Below are positions 21,929 to 31,250 of a stretch of 64,000 nt of DNA, piece after piece (the stretch's first letter is position 1; each line of letters starts with the position of its first letter). The notes beneath the pieces are model-generated. The model searched no databases. It was not told where the DNA came from and saw nothing but the letters and a program-made list of their open reading frames with translations. Position numbers and translations under genes: made by a program. This DNA comes from Polaromonas sp. P2-4 (GTDB lineage: Bacteria > Pseudomonadota > Gammaproteobacteria > Burkholderiales > Burkholderiaceae_C): NCBI GenBank assembly GCA_024703855.1, contig CP087965.1, forward strand, positions 938,001 to 1,002,000, in the 5' to 3' direction.

Positions 21929-22588
21929 ATGCCCGACGCCCTCACACTGACCTCTCTGCCACTGTTCCCGTTGGGCACCGTGCTCTACCCTGGTGGCCTG
22001 CTGCCCCTGCGGATTTTTGAAGTCCGCTACCTCGACATGATTGGCAAGTGCCACAAAGCGGGCGCTCCTTTTGGCGTCGTCTCACTGACTGAAGGTTCAG
22101 AAGTGCTCAGGGCGGCCGATACCGGCCCCAGCGGCGACGGCTTTGCGCACGAAACCTTCAGCACGGTAGGCACGCTGGCCACCATCACCGAATTTTCGGC
22201 ACCGCAGCCGGGCCTGATGGTGATCCGTTGCATTGGCACCCAGCGCTTTGAAATATCCAAAAGCGAAAAATTGAAATACGGCTTGTGGATTGCCAACGTC
22301 ACTCGCCTTGATGACGATATGGCTGTCGATGTTCCCGACGACTTGCAGAAAACCGCCAGCGCACTGGGCAAACTGATTCAAAGCCTGCAGGAGCGCAACG
22401 TACCTGCAGCGCAGATGCCCCTGCTGGCACCCTACCAGCTCGATGACTGTGGCTGGGTCGCCAATCGCTGGTGTGAGTTGCTCCCGATGCCGCTGGAGCT
22501 CAAGCAACGCCTGATGGAGCTGGACAACCCCTTGCTCAGGCTGGAGCTGGTCAGCGACATTCTGGAGCGCGCCGGCATTTCGCTCTGA
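21929..22588 (+). CDS. LON substrate-binding domain protein (peptidase S16-like, no protease domain)
   Basis: A 219-aa protein made only of the N-terminal substrate-binding (LON/PUA-like) domain of Lon proteases. It shows the family opening LPLFPLGTVLYPGGLLPLRI and FEVRYLDMI, and the C-terminal helical part ending RLELVSDILERAG. It has no AAA or Ser-Lys protease region. Such stand-alone proteins are common in proteobacteria and their role is not established. The frame is intact and lysS follows after about 100 bp. Confidence 0.9.
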   Translation: MPDALTLTSLPLFPLGTVLYPGGLLPLRIFEVRYLDMIGKCHKAGAPFGVVSLTEGSEVLRAADTGPSGDGFAHETFSTVGTLATITEFSAPQPGLMVIRCIGTQRFEISKSEKLKYGLWIANVTRLDDDMAVDVPDDLQKTASALGKLIQSLQERNVPAAQMPLLAPYQLDDCGWVANRWCELLPMPLELKQRLMELDNPLLRLELVSDILERAGISL

Positions 22589-22692
22589 CCGCCTCCTTAA
22601 AAACTTAAAATCATTGATTCGGTGCATATTCAGCCATTTTTGATGGCACGGCACCACGTTACTTTTCGACCTCTTCCCGGAACCGCTAACCT

Positions 22693-24245
22693 ATGTCCAT
22701 CCAGCCAGCTTCGCCCGCAACAGTCAGCGCCAACCCAGCCCCACAAGACGAGAACCAGCTCATGGTTGAGCGCCGCGAAAAGCTCAAAGCCTTGCGCAGC
22801 ACCGGCGTGGCTTTTCCCAACGACGTCAAGCCCGAGCACCGGGCCGAGGCGCTTTTTGCGCAGTACGACAGCAAAACCAAGGAAGAACTGGAGCCACTGG
22901 CGGTTAAGGTCAACGTCGCCGGCCGCATGATGCTCAAGCGGGTCATGGGCAAGGCCAGCTTTGCCACCTTGCAGAGACGCCTCGTTTGGCCCTTCCGGCG
23001 GCCGGATCCAGGTCTACATCAACAATGAAGGCGTGGGCGAAGAGGTGCACAACGCCTTCAAACACTGGGACCTGGGCGACATCGTGGCGGCAACCGGCAC
23101 CCTGTTCAAGACCAAGACCGGCGAGCTGTCGATTCATGCCACCGGCATCCGGCTGGTGACCAAAAGCCTGCGCCCCCTGCCCGACAAATTCCACGGCATG
23201 GCCGACCAGGAAGTCAAATACCGCCAGCGCTATGTGGACCTGATCACCGACGAGTCCGCCCGCAAGCGTTTCATGGCGCGCAGCAAGGCGGTCAGCGGCC
23301 TTCATGAATTCATGGTCGCCAACGACTTCCTCGAAGTCGAAACCCCCATGCTGCACCCGATTCCGGGCGGCGCCAACGCCAAGCCGTTCAAGACACACCA
23401 CAACGCGCTGGACCAGGAAATGTTTTTTGCCGTCGCGCCTGAGCTCTACCTGAAGCGCCTGATCGTTGGCGGGTTTGAGCGTGTGTTTGAAATCAACCGC
23501 AGCTACCTGCAACGAAGGCATCAGCGTGCGCCACAACCCCGAGTTCACCATGATGGAGTTCTACGCGGCCTGGTGGGACTACGCCGATTTGATGACCTTT
23601 ACCGAAGCGCTGATTCGTGACGCAGCGCAAAAAGTGACCGGTTCCCTGCAATTGAGCTATGGCGGCAAGCCGGTGGATCTGAGCCAGCCGTTTGAACGCC
23701 TGACGATTCGCGAAGCCATCCTCAAGCACACCGAAGCGGGCAAGCAGGTTGACGACGCGGCGTGGCTGACCAACGCGCTCAAAAAACTGGGATTAACCGA
23801 AGAGAAAAACCGCCTGTCCACGCGCTCTCTCGCGAGTTTGCAGGTGATGTACTTTGAGGAAACCGTCGAAGAAAAGCTCTGGCAGCCGACTTTCATCTGC
23901 GAGCACCCGGTGGAGATTTCGCCGCTGGCCCGCGCCAGCGACACCAATCCCGGCGTGACCGAGCGCTTTGAGCTTTACATTACCGGCCGCGAATTTGGCA
24001 ATGGCTTCAGCGAGCTGAACGATGCCGAAGAACAAGCCGCCCGCTTTAACGCCCAGGTCACGGCCAAGGACAGCGGCGACGACGAAGCCATGTTCTACGA
24101 CCATGACTTCATCCGCGCGCTCGAATACGGCATGCCGCCGACCGGTGGCTGCGGCGTGGGCATAGACCGGCTGATGATGCTGCTGACCGACAGCCCCAGC
24201 ATCCGCGACGTGATTTTGTTCCCTGCGCTGCGCCGGGAAGCCTGA
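22693..24245 (+). CDS. lysS: Lysyl-tRNA synthetase, class II (two apparent frameshifts)
   Basis: LysS charges tRNA-Lys. The N-terminal OB-fold includes [20 protein letters not shown]; class II motif 2 is [17 protein letters not shown] and motif 3 [18 protein letters not shown]. The frame changes near 22977 (an extra a in CAGAGACGCC) and near 23507 (extra t in CTACCTGCAACG, hiding the expected [11 protein letters not shown]). Correction gives 516 aa, the expected length. The ATG at 22693 precedes a disordered Ala-rich tail. Confidence 0.95.
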
Positions 24246-24752
24246 GACCCGCCAGGACCGGGGCTCGATCGCCGGTCAGAACGCCTACCCCGCCGGAACA
24301 CGGCGCCCCCGGATCGCGTCTGATCGCCCCCAAAGGCATCCTGTCCCACCCCCACGACCAAGGCCTTGGACCTCCTGGCAAAGCGGGGTTTATTCGTAGC
24401 GTCGGGGCGCTACCGCACAGACAGGGCGGGTAAAGCTGCTGATTTATGTAAGAAAAATACACAAAATCGGATAGTTGCCTAGACTGTTGCGGTTGGGCAA
24501 CAGCGGTGGCCTATTAGCGTAAACCCCGGAGCTACTGTGCTTTTTGCACATTTAGAGTTCGCCGTCTAGGTAGATTTGCTCAAAAAAACAACAATTTTCA
24601 CCGCTACATAAGGTTTCATAACCACACGGACAGCGTAGGCAAGTTCGGGCACATTTGAGTCCGGGAGTTTTTCGCCGGATGTTTCGGAGATTTTCCCTAC
24701 TCAAGGGATTGTCAGAACATCCTGTCATTTTTTAAAACTTAAGGACTTATCA
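24246..24752. other. 507-bp intergenic region, no gene recognised
   Basis: The first half is GC-rich and structured; the second half is AT-richer and leads to the membrane-protein gene at 24753. I see small hairpins (GTGC-TTTTT-GCAC near 24537) but no tRNA, riboswitch core or convincing short frame. The length leaves room for a promoter with a long leader or a small RNA. Confidence 0.5.
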
Positions 24753-25373
24753 ATGGAAATCGAATTTGCACGAATGGGTATCGTGTACCTACACCTTATC
24801 GCCTGCTGCGTAGCAATTGGCCTCGTTCTCACCAGTGACATTGCCATGGTCAAACAGCTCTTCAAGGCCGATCCGGCCGACAGGCTTGATTCCAAACACC
24901 TGTCAGATCTGCAGAAAACCGTGTCCCTTGCGTTGATTGCGCTGTGGATCACCGGAGTGGCCATCATTTCGCTGGACGCCTCCATCAAGGGCTGGGGTTA
25001 TTTCGCCAATCCGAAACTGCAGTCCAAGATAGCGATCGTGATGCTGTTGACGCTGAATGGCTTTGCGCTGCACAAATACGTGCTGCCGCTGATGCAAAAA
25101 GCGGGCTCGCTGCTCAAGCTGTCGTTCAACCAGCGCATGTTTGCCATCTTTACCGGCGCGGTGTCGGGCGTTTCCTGGTTCTATGCCGCCATGCTGGGCA
25201 TTGGCCGTCCGCTCAACTGGAAATACTCGCTGCTTGAGATCCTGGCTGCTTACCCGGTGCTGATTGTCGGGGGGTTTGCCTCCATGGTGCTGCTCACGGC
25301 CTGGTCCCAGCACAAAGCCAGCCGTAGTGACGCCAGCGCGTATCAGGGAAACCTGTTTGCCGGCGCACACTGA
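24753..25373 (+). CDS. Uncharacterised integral membrane protein
   Basis: A 206-aa hydrophobic protein that I cannot name. About five membrane segments are visible: residues 10-30 (LHLIACCVAIGLVLTSDIAM), 55-75, 90-108 (IAIVMLLTLNGFALHKY), 130-150 (FAIFTGAVSGVSWFYAAMLG) and 165-188 (LLEILAAYPVLIVGGFASMV). Charged residues lie in the loops and no catalytic motif stands out. It sits alone, between a 507-bp gap and a clear terminator, so it is probably a single-gene unit. The frame is intact. Confidence 0.8.
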   Translation: MEIEFARMGIVYLHLIACCVAIGLVLTSDIAMVKQLFKADPADRLDSKHLSDLQKTVSLALIALWITGVAIISLDASIKGWGYFANPKLQSKIAIVMLLTLNGFALHKYVLPLMQKAGSLLKLSFNQRMFAIFTGAVSGVSWFYAAMLGIGRPLNWKYSLLEILAAYPVLIVGGFASMVLLTAWSQHKASRSDASAYQGNLFAGAH

Positions 25374-25423
25374 GGCACGGTCTAATGCGGGCACCCGGCT
25401 AATCACCGCGTGATCCGGCCTTT

Positions 25424-25462
25424 AAAAACGGCGCTTTGAGCCATTCAAAGCGCCGTTTTTTT
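25424..25462 (+). terminator. Rho-independent terminator after the membrane-protein gene
   Basis: AAAACGGCGCTTTGA pairs with TCAAAGCGCCGTTTT around GCCAT, followed by t. The long perfect stem lies about 50 bp past the stop codon at 25373. Confidence 0.92.
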
Positions 25463-25522
25463 CATGGCCAGGTCAACCAATAGGCATCCCGCGCTGCGCC
25501 GCGAGATCGGAGCCCGTCAGGG

Positions 25523-25603
25523 TTTCAAGGATTTTTCTCTATAAAATAGACCTCCAGCCCACTACCTACGGGCACAAGCGGCTATTAATTTAGTAGCAAA
25601 TTC
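25523..25603 (-). repeat. Interspersed repeat, family 1, abutting the 25604 start codon
   Basis: CCTCCAGCCCACTACCTACG, GGCACAAGCGGCTATTAATT and TAGTAGCAAATTC form a complete copy. An outer TTTCAAGGATTTTT part (25523 on) is shared with the copies at 8160 and 42707. It ends directly at the start codon of the next gene, like the copy before leuB. Confidence 0.85.
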
Positions 25604-26131
25604 ATGACACCCCCGGCAACGATGAAATACCTCTCGGGCTACCCCGAAAACCTGAAAACACAGGTGCAGCAGCTCCTGGTTCAGGGTCGGCTCGGCGAAA
25701 TGCTGCTGGCCAAATACCGCCACACGCATGGCGTGCGAACCGACAAGGCCTTGTACGACTATGTGATGGCGCTGAAAAACGACTTCCTGCGCAACTCGGA
25801 GCCGCTGTCCAAGGTCGCCTTTGACAGCAAGCTCCATGTGATTGCGCACGCGCTGGGCACGCACACGACGGTGTCAAGAGTGCAAGGCAGCAAGCTCAAG
25901 GCCAAACGCGAGATCCGCGTGGCCACGCTGTTCAAGGAGGTGCCGCTGGCATTTTTGAAGATGATTGCGGTGCACGAACTGGCCCACATCAAGGAAAAGG
26001 CCCATGACAAGGCCTTTTACCAGCTGTGCACCCACATGGAGCCGCAGTACCACCAGTATGAGTTTGACCTGCGCGTGTACCTGACGCACATGGATGCGGC
26101 GAGCAAGTTGGCCTGGCCAGCAGCGGCGTAG
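25604..26131 (+). CDS. YgjP-like (DUF45) zinc metallopeptidase-type protein
   Basis: A 175-aa protein with a zinc-protease signature: HELAHIKEKAHDKAFYQLC near residue 125, giving HExxH and a following His in HDKAF, followed by the C-terminal MEPQYHQYEFDLRVYL. This is the pattern of the YgjP/DUF45 M48-related family, whose substrates are not well known. The frame is intact. The start is the first ATG after the family-1 repeat. It converges with the ABC transporter operon on the other strand, with only eight bases between. Confidence 0.8.
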   Translation: MTPPATMKYLSGYPENLKTQVQQLLVQGRLGEMLLAKYRHTHGVRTDKALYDYVMALKNDFLRNSEPLSKVAFDSKLHVIAHALGTHTTVSRVQGSKLKAKREIRVATLFKEVPLAFLKMIAVHELAHIKEKAHDKAFYQLCTHMEPQYHQYEFDLRVYLTHMDAASKLAWPAAA

Positions 26132-26139
26132 TAGAGCAA

Positions 26140-26915
26140 TCAGCGTTTCCACGCGGCAAGGCGAGACAAGCGGTCAAAAGCCATGTCGGTCACGACGGCC
26201 AGCATCCCCACCAGCACAGCCCCCTGCAAAACATAAGCGGTGTTAAAGCCGCTGAGTCCGACAATGATCGGTGAGCCCAGGGTTTTTGCGCCCACGGTGG
26301 AGGCGATGGCTGCGGTGCCTATGTTGATGATGACGGATGTGCGCACGCCAGAAATCCAGACCGGCAGCGCCAAAGGGGTTTCGACCTGCCGCAAACACTG
26401 CCAGTGCGACATTCCCATGCCAGTGGCCGACTGACGGGCAGACTCTGGAACCGACTGAAGGCCCGACACAGTGCCTTGCACCACGGGAAGCAAGCCGTAC
26501 AAGGCCAGGGCAATGAGCGCGGGCAGCTCGCCAAAGCCCACCACAGGCACCGCCACCGCAAGCACAGCCACGGGCGGAAAGGTCTGCCCCATGGACACCA
26601 CAGTCTCCACAACCGGCCGGAACTGCCGCCCTATCGGGCGTGTGATCCAGATAGCAATAGCGGTTCCAAGCAGAACAGAAACCGCGCTGGACACGCCCAC
26701 CAGCTTGCAGTGCTGCCACAGCAGTTGCGCAAACGGCTCCTGGCTATAAACCGGACGATCGAGCTGGGGAAAAGGCTTGAGAAAAAGGGCTGTGAATGCG
26801 GCAGCCAGACCAGCAGCACGGCCAGCATCAGCGTGGCCCACAACAACTTGTCCCTGGCCAGACGATCCAGCTTGCCCGGCACCCTTGAAGCCCACCCCAC
26901 TCCTGCGCTAGGCAT
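26140..26915 (-). CDS. Osmoprotectant ABC transporter permease, YehW type (one apparent frameshift)
   Basis: The small permease of a glycine-betaine-type importer (about 258 aa). It has six hydrophobic segments and the EAA-like loop [20 protein letters not shown], with [19 protein letters not shown] before it. The frame changes near 26768 (one base of a c-run lost), joining the N-terminus [20 protein letters not shown] to the rest. Its start overlaps the end of the ATPase gene by eight bases. It is the last gene of a four-gene operon in the order SBP, large permease, ATPase, small permease. Confidence 0.85.
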
Positions 26916-27852
26916 GAGAAGTCTCAACTTTGCTGAAAATATCAGCGGCATGCAGCACGCCCGCGTGGGCGCCGGAGGCATCCGTCAAGTTAATAACTGC
27001 GAGCTGGTGCATGGCTAGATAAGACACGGCCTCGCGCAGCGTTGTCGCAGCGGGCAGGCTGGGGCCTTGTCGCCTGGGCTCCTCTCGTGCGAGGCCTTGG
27101 GCAGACTGGAGCGACAAGAGTTTGATACCGATATCACTGCGGCCCACAAAGTCGACCACGAAGGCGTTGGCGGGCGTGGCCAGGAGCGCCAGCGGCGCAG
27201 CCACCTGCACAATCTTGCCTTGGTCGAGCAGCACGATTTTTGTGGCCAGGCGCAAGGCCTCGTCAACGTCGTGAGTGACCATCACGATGGTTTTGCCGGA
27301 GGCCTGGTGAACGCGCTTCATCTCCAGCTGCAATGACGCCCGAATCACCGGGTCCAGGGCCCCAAACGGCTCGTCCATCAATAACACATCCGGGTCTGCT
27401 GCCAGGGCACGGGCAACGCCCACGCGCTGCTGCTGGCCGCCCGACAGCTGATGCGGGTAACGTGTTCTATAGGTCTCAGGGTCAAGGTCAAACAACTGCA
27501 GCAGCGTGGTGACGCGGTCACGGATTTTTTGGGCCGTCCAGCCGAGCATCTGGGGCACGGTGGCAATGTTGCGCTCCACCGTCCAGTGCGGAAACAAGCC
27601 CACGGACTGAATGGCGTAGCCCATGCGCAGGCGCAGTTCGCGCACCTTGAAGCTGTAGATTTCTTCGCCATCGAAAAGGATTCTTCCCGCATCATGGCTT
27701 TCCATGCGGTTGATCATCTTCAGCATGGTGGATTTGCCCGAGCCCGAAGCGCCAATCAGGACAACAAACTCCCCGCGGTCAATCTTGAGATTCAGCCCGT
27801 CTATCGCTGTGACAGGGCCATAAGATTTGCTGATGTTCTGAAACTCGATCAT
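26908..27852 (-). CDS. Osmoprotectant ABC transporter ATP-binding protein, YehX/OpuCA type
   Basis: A 314-aa ATPase that energises the transporter. It shows Walker A GASGSGKSTM, the Q-loop YAIQSVGLFPHWTV, signature LSGGQQQRVGVARAL, Walker B DVLLMDEPFGALDP and the switch His in VMVTHDVDEAL. The C-terminal part (after residue 240) resembles a single shortened CBS-like region, a feature of betaine importers, where CBS domains can sense ionic strength. The frame is intact. It overlaps both permease genes. Confidence 0.93.
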   Translation of the reverse strand: MIEFQNISKSYGPVTAIDGLNLKIDRGEFVVLIGASGSGKSTMLKMINRMESHDAGRILFDGEEIYSFKVRELRLRMGYAIQSVGLFPHWTVERNIATVPQMLGWTAQKIRDRVTTLLQLFDLDPETYRTRYPHQLSGGQQQRVGVARALAADPDVLLMDEPFGALDPVIRASLQLEMKRVHQASGKTIVMVTHDVDEALRLATKIVLLDQGKIVQVAAPLALLATPANAFVVDFVGRSDIGIKLLSLQSAQGLAREEPRRQGPSLPAATTLREAVSYLAMHQLAVINLTDASGAHAGVLHAADIFSKVETSHA

Positions 27853-29091
27853 GACTGCACGCCGCTTCTTGACCCGGTGAAGCTGGTAAGGCGGATCAAC
27901 ACCTTGAACGCCACATCGGCCAACACCCCCAGAGCAATGATGGGCACGACGCCCAGCAACACCAGGTCCTGTGCGCTGCTAAAGAGCCCTTCAAACATGA
28001 TGGCACCCAGCCCACCTGCCCCAATGAGCGCGGTGACGGCCGCCAGCCCCACCGCCTGAATGATGGCGGTGCGCACACCCCCAAAACAACCGGCAGGGCC
28101 AAGGGGAGCTCGATACGCCCGAAAATCTGAAAGCGCGTCATGCCCATGCCAGTGGCTGCGTCAATCACGCTGGACGGAACCTGCTCCAGGCCGGCCACCG
28201 TGCCCCTGACCACCGGCAGCAAACCGTACAAGGTCAGCGCAATCACGGCCGGAGCCAGGCCCACGCCGCTGATGCCGGCCCTGGCGAGCGCGGGCAAGGC
28301 CGCTGCCAGCAGGGCCAGGGGGCCATCAACAGGCCAAACAAGGCAATCGAAGGGATGGTTTGAATAATGTTCAGCAGCGGAAACAGCGCGCCGGCGATCC
28401 TGGTTTTTTTACAGGCCAGCCATCCCAATGGCAGACCAATGCACAGGGTGAAGGCCGCCGCCACCATCACGATTTGAATGTGCCGGACGACTACGCCCAT
28501 AAAAATGTCTGAGCGGTTTGCATACTCTTTCATGATGGAAAGGTCGTCGCACCAACCTGCCGACAGCATGAAGCAAGCCGGACTCACCACGGCCGCGACG
28601 ACTGCAAAGCGTTGCGCGTTGCCTGCCCGCAGGCGCTGTACCCCATCCGCCGCAATCAAGCCCAAAAGCAGCAACACGGCCCAAAATGCCCCCCCAGTGA
28701 GGTCCGGGCAAGGGGCGATTCGGTCTCGGCGACGAAGGACGCATAACTGCCTGCGAGCCAGATCAGGCCGCTCACCAGCACACATGAAACGATGACCACG
28801 GACCACAGCAGTGCGCGACCGGGTTTAAAAAATGCGGCAAGCAGCAAGCTAGCCATTAAAGCCAACAGCAACCACCCAGGGCCTTGCAGCACCACGATCA
28901 AGGAAACGGGTTCTCCCTGATACCAGACGGTTTGGCGCCACGCGCAAAAACGGCAAGCCGTAAAGCACGCACGCCCCCATGAACGACATGGCCACCAAGA
29001 CGGGGCTCCATCGCAGAGGGGGCGATCTCGAAGGGTCTCCAGAATCAGCGCTGCTAACTGTGTCCACAGCTTCCTTCACGCCTGTCTGCAT
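27849..29091 (-). CDS. Osmoprotectant ABC transporter permease, YehY type, large (several apparent frameshifts)
   Basis: A long permease of about 410 aa with extra N-terminal membrane segments ahead of the usual core, as in YehY. Core stretches are GLPLGWLACKKTRIAGALFP, IIQTIPSIALFGLLMAPLA, the EAA-like SSVIDAATGMGMTRFQIFGR, and GAGGLGAIMFEGL near the end. The frame changes near 28917 (extra base), 28692 (c-run length), 28322 and 28082 (one base lost each). The ATG at 29091 lies about 20 bp after the SBP stop; a TTG at 29103 is an alternative. Confidence 0.82.
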
Positions 29092-29109
29092 CGATGCAAG
29101 CAAGGACGC

Positions 29110-30033
29110 CTACTTCAGCAGCCCCTTGGACTTCAGGAAATCTGAAGCCACCTTTTGGCATCCTGTCCGTCAAGCTGAATCTTCGCGTTCAATGCCTGCA
29201 GGGTTGGGCCGTCCAGCGCCTTGAACACAGGGGCCAGTACGTCCCTGATTTTTGGATTTTTCTTGAGCGCTTCTTCCCGAATGATGGGCGTGGGCGCGTA
29301 AATGGGTTGCACGCCTTTTGGGTCTCCCATGATCACCAGGCCCAGCGCAGCCACTGCGCCATCGGTGCCATAGGCCATGGCAGCGTTCACGCCAGAGGTT
29401 TTTTCTGCAGCCGCGCGTATGGTGACCGCCGTATCACCACCAGCCAGCGTCAGGATCTGCTCGGGCTTGAGCTTGAAGTTGTAGGCCGTCTGGAATGCAG
29501 GCAATGCGTCTGACCGTTCGACAAACTCGGCCGATGCCGCCAGCTTGAACTGCCCGCCGCCAGTGATCCACTTGCCCATGTCTTCCAGAGTCTTGAGCTT
29601 GTTGGCAGTCACCACCTCTTTGCGAATCGCAATCGCCCAGGTGTTGTTGGCCGGCGAGGGTTCGAGCCAGACAATCTTGTTTTTGTCATAGTCCAGCGTC
29701 TTGACGCGCTCATAGCCCGCCTTGGCGTTCTTCCAGACCGGGCTGGATTCTTCCGAGAAGATAAAAGCGCCGTTGCCGGTGTACTCCGGGTAAATATCAA
29801 TTTCGCCGGCCGTGATGGCACTGCGCACGACCTTGGTGTTGCCCAGCGAGGCTTTGTTTTCAGTCTTGATGCCATTGGCCTCCAGCGCCAGAACAATCAT
29901 GTTGCCCAGTAGCTTGCCCTCGGTGTCGATTTTGGAACCGACCCTGAACCGGCGCCGCCCCTTGCGCCAGCACGCCGCCCGCCGCCATTGCACCGACCAG
30001 CAGCATGGCTGCCCTGCGTTGGATTGATTTCAT
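29110..30033 (-). CDS. Osmoprotectant-binding periplasmic protein, OsmF/YehZ type (two apparent frameshifts)
   Basis: An OpuAC-family solute-binding protein (about 306 aa), first gene of the transporter operon. It starts with a signal peptide (KSIQRRAAMLLVGAMAAGGV), then VGSKIDTEGKLLGNMIVLAL, GEIDIYPEYTGNGAFIF and KLKTLEDMGKWITGGGQFKL, with aromatic residues that could form the betaine cage. Frame changes are near 29950 (end of the signal region) and 29150 (one a lost); correction of the latter gives a C-terminus ASDFLKSKGLLK and the stop at 29110. The substrate is inferred from family. Confidence 0.87.
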
Positions 30034-30180
30034 GGTGAGTACTCCCAAACAAAGGAAAAGTGGACGAAAAGGATTTGACGATACCTCAGACTGACCGGCC
30101 CCGGTAGTGGCCACGACTAGTGGCCACGACATGCGCGGCCACGCTGCTGACGTCTGAGCACCATCGGTGCAAATATTTTG

Positions 30181-30240
30181 CATAAAAATAGTCTCCAGCC
30201 CAAATAGTACGGGCGCAAGCAGCTATTTAAATGATAGTAA
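30181..30240 (-). repeat. Interspersed repeat, family 1, upstream of the transporter operon
   Basis: GTCTCCAGCCCAAATAGTAC, GGGCGCAAGCAGCTATTTAA and ATGATAGTAA form a near-consensus copy in the 416-bp region between the transporter operon and the HEPN-like gene. The rest of this region holds a GC-rich inverted segment CCGCCGCGCCGGGCGG at about 30332, for which I have no identity. Confidence 0.85.
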
Positions 30241-30449
30241 GCAAGCCGCATTCGAGCTCAGTCATAATTTGATCAGCTTGGCCGCCTGGAAATTAAAACC
30301 CCCTATAGGCCATCAGTTCAACATTCGACCGCCGCGCCGGGCGGTTCAGTCCAACAGGTTTATCTGCCGTGTATGAGTGCTTCGCAATTTGCAAGCATCG
30401 CCTCGCGGCAAATAAACGCTGTTCGTTAGCCTCGCAGGAGTGCACCACC

Positions 30450-31016
30450 GTGACCATACAAGCGAAGTATGCAGACCTAGAGCCTTATCTGAGGCACATT
30501 ACGCACCGTCAGTCGGACCCGACGTATTCCGTGCTCAAGGCTCATTTGCTCTTCGAGGAGATGTTGCGCGACTACCTGCAGGTTGCGCTGCCGCATCCGA
30601 GTGCGTTGACTGGCGCACGGTTGTCGTTTGCTCAACTCCTTGCTGTTACGAAGGCAACAGCGGCACACATAGCACCGGACAGTTGGCACTGGTCCGCCAT
30701 CGTGGAGCTCAATAGGCTACGGAACCAACTTGCTCATAATCTCGCGCCCGCAGAAATTTCACGTCGGATCGACAGCTACATTGAACTAATTGCCGCCAAA
30801 GGCGGCATGCCTCTTCCGGCGGGTGCAATCACTGGTGCGCGAAGCCCAAGCTTTGCAGCACCCAGCGAGCAACTCTACTCGGCAGTTGACATGGTTACAG
30901 CGGCCCTTTACATGTACAGCGCCGCATCATTCGGCCTCGTGCCGACAGAGGTGCTTGCTGCGCGAGCAAGTTCCCCTGCCGCCGGCGTGACGCCGGAGGG
31001 TGAGAGTGCGAGCTAA
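30450..31016 (+). CDS. HEPN-like domain protein of unknown function
   Basis: A 188-aa soluble protein I cannot assign to a named family. It is predicted helical, and WSAIVELNRLRNQLAHNLAP contains R-N-Q-L-A-H, matching the Rx4-6H motif of HEPN domains, many of which are RNases in toxin-antitoxin or defence systems. No antitoxin-like partner is adjacent. The GTG at 30450 follows AGGAG with good spacing, so I prefer it to the in-frame start at 30369. Codon choice differs from its neighbours, and the gene is flanked by an inverted repeat (see 31011-31066), suggesting a mobile cassette. Confidence 0.65.
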   Translation: MTIQAKYADLEPYLRHITHRQSDPTYSVLKAHLLFEEMLRDYLQVALPHPSALTGARLSFAQLLAVTKATAAHIAPDSWHWSAIVELNRLRNQLAHNLAPAEISRRIDSYIELIAAKGGMPLPAGAITGARSPSFAAPSEQLYSAVDMVTAALYMYSAASFGLVPTEVLAARASSPAAGVTPEGESAS

Positions 31017-31066
31017 CGAACGTTGAAAACTGACAATCTGGTTTTAGTTCGGATTAATCATTAGCC
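31011..31066 (+). repeat. attC-like imperfect hairpin after the HEPN-like gene
   Basis: AGCTAAC at 31011-31017 overlaps the stop codon and pairs with TTAGC at 31061; CGAAC (31017-31021) pairs with GTTCG (31047-31051) and AAAAC (31026-31030) with GTTTT (31041-31045), leaving bulges. This is the fold expected of integron attC sites. In addition, CGTTCGTTAG upstream of the gene at about 30420-30430 is the inverse of CTAACGAACG here. Match to the R-Y-Y-Y-A-A-C core is 6 of 7; the opposite core is poorer. No integrase gene is present. Confidence 0.4.
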
Positions 31067-31186
31067 GCTGCCAGCGCATCTCCCACCAAACCTGGGCAAT
31101 AAAAGCCCGGCAGGCGGGCAGACAAGCAGCTTGGCAGCCGTGATCGATGGAGGCTCAAGAAGCTTGATTATTTGGACATCAAATCA

Positions 31187-31247
31187 TGCTCTAGACCAAG
31201 TAAAACGGGATCAAGAAGCTACGTAATTGATAGCAAACCCGAAAATA
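31187..31247 (-). repeat. Degenerate family-1 repeat upstream of the nagZ 3' end
   Basis: CATGCTCTAGACCAAGTAAA, ACGGGATCAAGAAGCTACGT and AATTGATAGCAAA keep the layout of family 1 with many substitutions. It lies in the gap between the HEPN-like gene and the convergent nagZ gene and looks like a decayed copy. Confidence 0.55.
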
Positions 31248-31250
31248 ATT

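Noticed and set aside
24246..24752. Riboswitch or small RNA in the lysS downstream gap
   Set aside because: I looked for the cores of common classes (c-di-GMP, TPP, cobalamin, glycine) and saw none. Only small hairpins are visible.
30450..31016. A toxin-antitoxin pair around the HEPN-like gene
   Set aside because: No MNT-type or other antitoxin-like gene is adjacent. The neighbours are an ABC transporter operon and nagZ.
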